Part shown: one piece after another, positions 62,993-64,000 of the stretch
Layout: each line of letters begins with the position of its first letter
Numbering within the stretch: position 1 is the first letter of the stretch
From: Bacteroidetes bacterium 47-18
GTDB lineage: Bacteria > Bacteroidota > Bacteroidia > Chitinophagales > Chitinophagaceae
NCBI GenBank assembly: GCA_001897155.1
Contig: MKSF01000013.1
Span: 186,001-250,000, forward strand
Length of the DNA stretch: 64,000 nt
Direction of reading: 5' to 3'
Translations under genes and position numbers: made by a program
The notes under the pieces: generated by a model
Told to the model about the DNA's origin: nothing
The model's input: only the letters and a program-made list of their open reading frames with translations
Databases searched by the model: none

Positions 62993-64000
62993 TTACCCGC
63001 CGTTCGTCACCTCGTTGATCTCCTCACCCTGGAGCTGGGTAGCCGTAGGATAAGGGAATCCCCTGGCATACCTGTACATGATGTCATAGATGATGTAATT
63101 GATATCTTCCTTTACCTTCCCGAAATCCACGCCCTCACTTACCTGCACAAAGTAAGCGACGGCAAAATTGACGGAAGAGTCCCCGAAATTATCCAGTTGG
63201 ATGGTAGCTGATCCCACGGTTTGCGGGTGGTCCTCTATCTTCTCTTTCAGCAGGTCGCTTACCTGCTTCAGCGTAGCCTCCGATAAGCCATACACTGCGC
63301 CCAGCTCAAATTTAACACGCCTCATACCGCGCTCTGAAAAGTTCTCCAGGTTATTATCGATCAGCTTTTTATTGGGAATGGAAACCACGGTCTTATCAAA
63401 ACTCCGTATCTGTATATGGCGGAAGCCCAGCTTTTCCACCACACCTTCCACCCCGTTCACCTTCACCCAGTCCCCGATAAGGAAAGGCTTGTCAATCATG
63501 ATCAGAATAGAGGCCAGCAGGTTCTCCAGGCTGTCCTTCAGAGCGAAGGCTACCGCAATACCGCCGATACCCAGGCCCGCCACCAAAGCGGTCACGTCCA
63601 CCTGGAAGACCGTTTTCAGGATGGTAAAGACGCTTATGGTCCATATCAGCACCTTCAGGATGTCCCTCACCAGCGGATAGACCTGCTGACGCACCTTATC
63701 TCCCCTATGTATGAAGGAATCTATCAGGATACGGGATATAAAATCCAGGATCCTGCTGAACAGCAGCGCCACATAAAAGATCAGGCAGAAATAGAATACG
63801 AGATCGATAACATCCAGCAGCGTGACATGCATACCTTCCTTACCCTTGGAGGCAGCCCTGCGGATAATGGTAAGGTCGTCAATAACAGGCGATACACGCT
63901 GGACGGCCAGGTAAAAGAAGTTGGTAACGATCAGTCCCTGGAACGGATGCAGCACCAGCTCCTGGAACAATTGCAGGTAACGCTTGTCGGCATATTTTCC
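62993..64000 (-). CDS. MscS-family mechanosensitive channel, C-terminal part (cut by window edge)
   Basis: Membrane channel that opens on hypo-osmotic shock. The frame stays open to position 64000 (KYADKRYLQLFQELVLHPFQ at the edge), so the N-terminus is missing; a TTG at 63970 is not its start. Visible are two TM segments, then the pore-lining TM3 region VTALVAGLGIGGIAVAFALKDSLENLLAS. The beta domain follows (PFLIGDWVKVNGVEGVVEKLGFRHIQIR, VSIPNKKLIDNNLENFS) with a mixed C-terminal domain. It is of the larger, YbdG/YnaI-like style judging by the extra N-terminal sequence, but its full size cannot be seen. Confidence 0.92.
   Translation of the reverse strand, partial: GKYADKRYLQLFQELVLHPFQGLIVTNFFYLAVQRVSPVIDDLTIIRRAASKGKEGMHVTLLDVIDLVFYFCLIFYVALLFSRILDFISRILIDSFIHRGDKVRQQVYPLVRDILKVLIWTISVFTILKTVFQVDVTALVAGLGIGGIAVAFALKDSLENLLASILIMIDKPFLIGDWVKVNGVEGVVEKLGFRHIQIRSFDKTVVSIPNKKLIDNNLENFSERGMRRVKFELGAVYGLSEATLKQVSDLLKEKIEDHPQTVGSATIQLDNFGDSSVNFAVAYFVQVSEGVDFGKVKEDINYIIYDIMYRYARGFPYPTATQLQGEEINEVTNGG

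Overview
The window is a stretch of chromosome from a Bacteroidota bacterium, most likely a Chitinophaga-like member of the Chitinophagaceae. The evidence is a type IX secretion pair (porU, porV), three secreted proteins with type IX C-terminal sorting domains, a DPP7-type S46 peptidase, DUF4476 and DUF4412 secreted proteins, a bacterial geranylgeranylglyceryl phosphate synthase, a two-domain-size PurM of the Bacteroidota type, and promoters of the TTTG / TAnnTTTG kind. No rRNA, tRNA, CRISPR array, phage or insertion sequence was seen. Most of the content is core metabolism and envelope genes.

Layout. 1-7.4 kb: partial adenine deaminase, a flippase-like membrane protein, ruvC, an inactive M16 peptidase homologue, a SET-domain protein, a small barrel, comF, pdxJ, mscL and a GGGP synthase. 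7.4-10.7 kb: a lone ExbD-type gene, a broken chimeric gene built from its two neighbours, and a large type B sorting-domain protein. 11-18.7 kb (minus strand): DUF4476 protein, ispF, porV, porU, rpsG, rpsL. 19-30.6 kb: outer-membrane barrel, acyl-CoA thioesterase, lepB, 3-hydroxyanthranilate dioxygenase, lysC with an apparent ribosome-mediated attenuator, gpsA, maf, a thioredoxin-fold protein and rlmD. 30.9-34.4 kb: smc. 34.5-44.6 kb: poorly characterised secreted proteins, an ECF sigma factor with a probable membrane partner, a serine hydrolase, an ArsR-SRPBCC-DoxX cassette and a PfpI-like protein. 44.6-56 kb: S46 peptidase, a nonsense-interrupted secreted-protein gene, a cyclophilin, pth, an aminotransferase, ppx, a type IX-exported subtilase, a NUDIX hydrolase and a biotin carrier protein. 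56.5-64 kb: nrdB-nrdA, purM, two paralogous membrane proteins under a GbsR/MarR regulator, an OmpR-family response regulator and a partial MscS channel.

The main points of interest are: (1) a leader peptide rich in aspartate-family codons, with mutually exclusive hairpins, in front of lysC; (2) a chimeric pseudogene lying between its two parents; (3) one 22-bp palindromic operator present twice in the GbsR/MarR locus; (4) a dispersed two-hairpin repeat whose two copies show compensatory base changes; and (5) an in-frame UAA splitting an otherwise intact 536-residue gene. All calls come from reading the sequence by eye; no database search was run.
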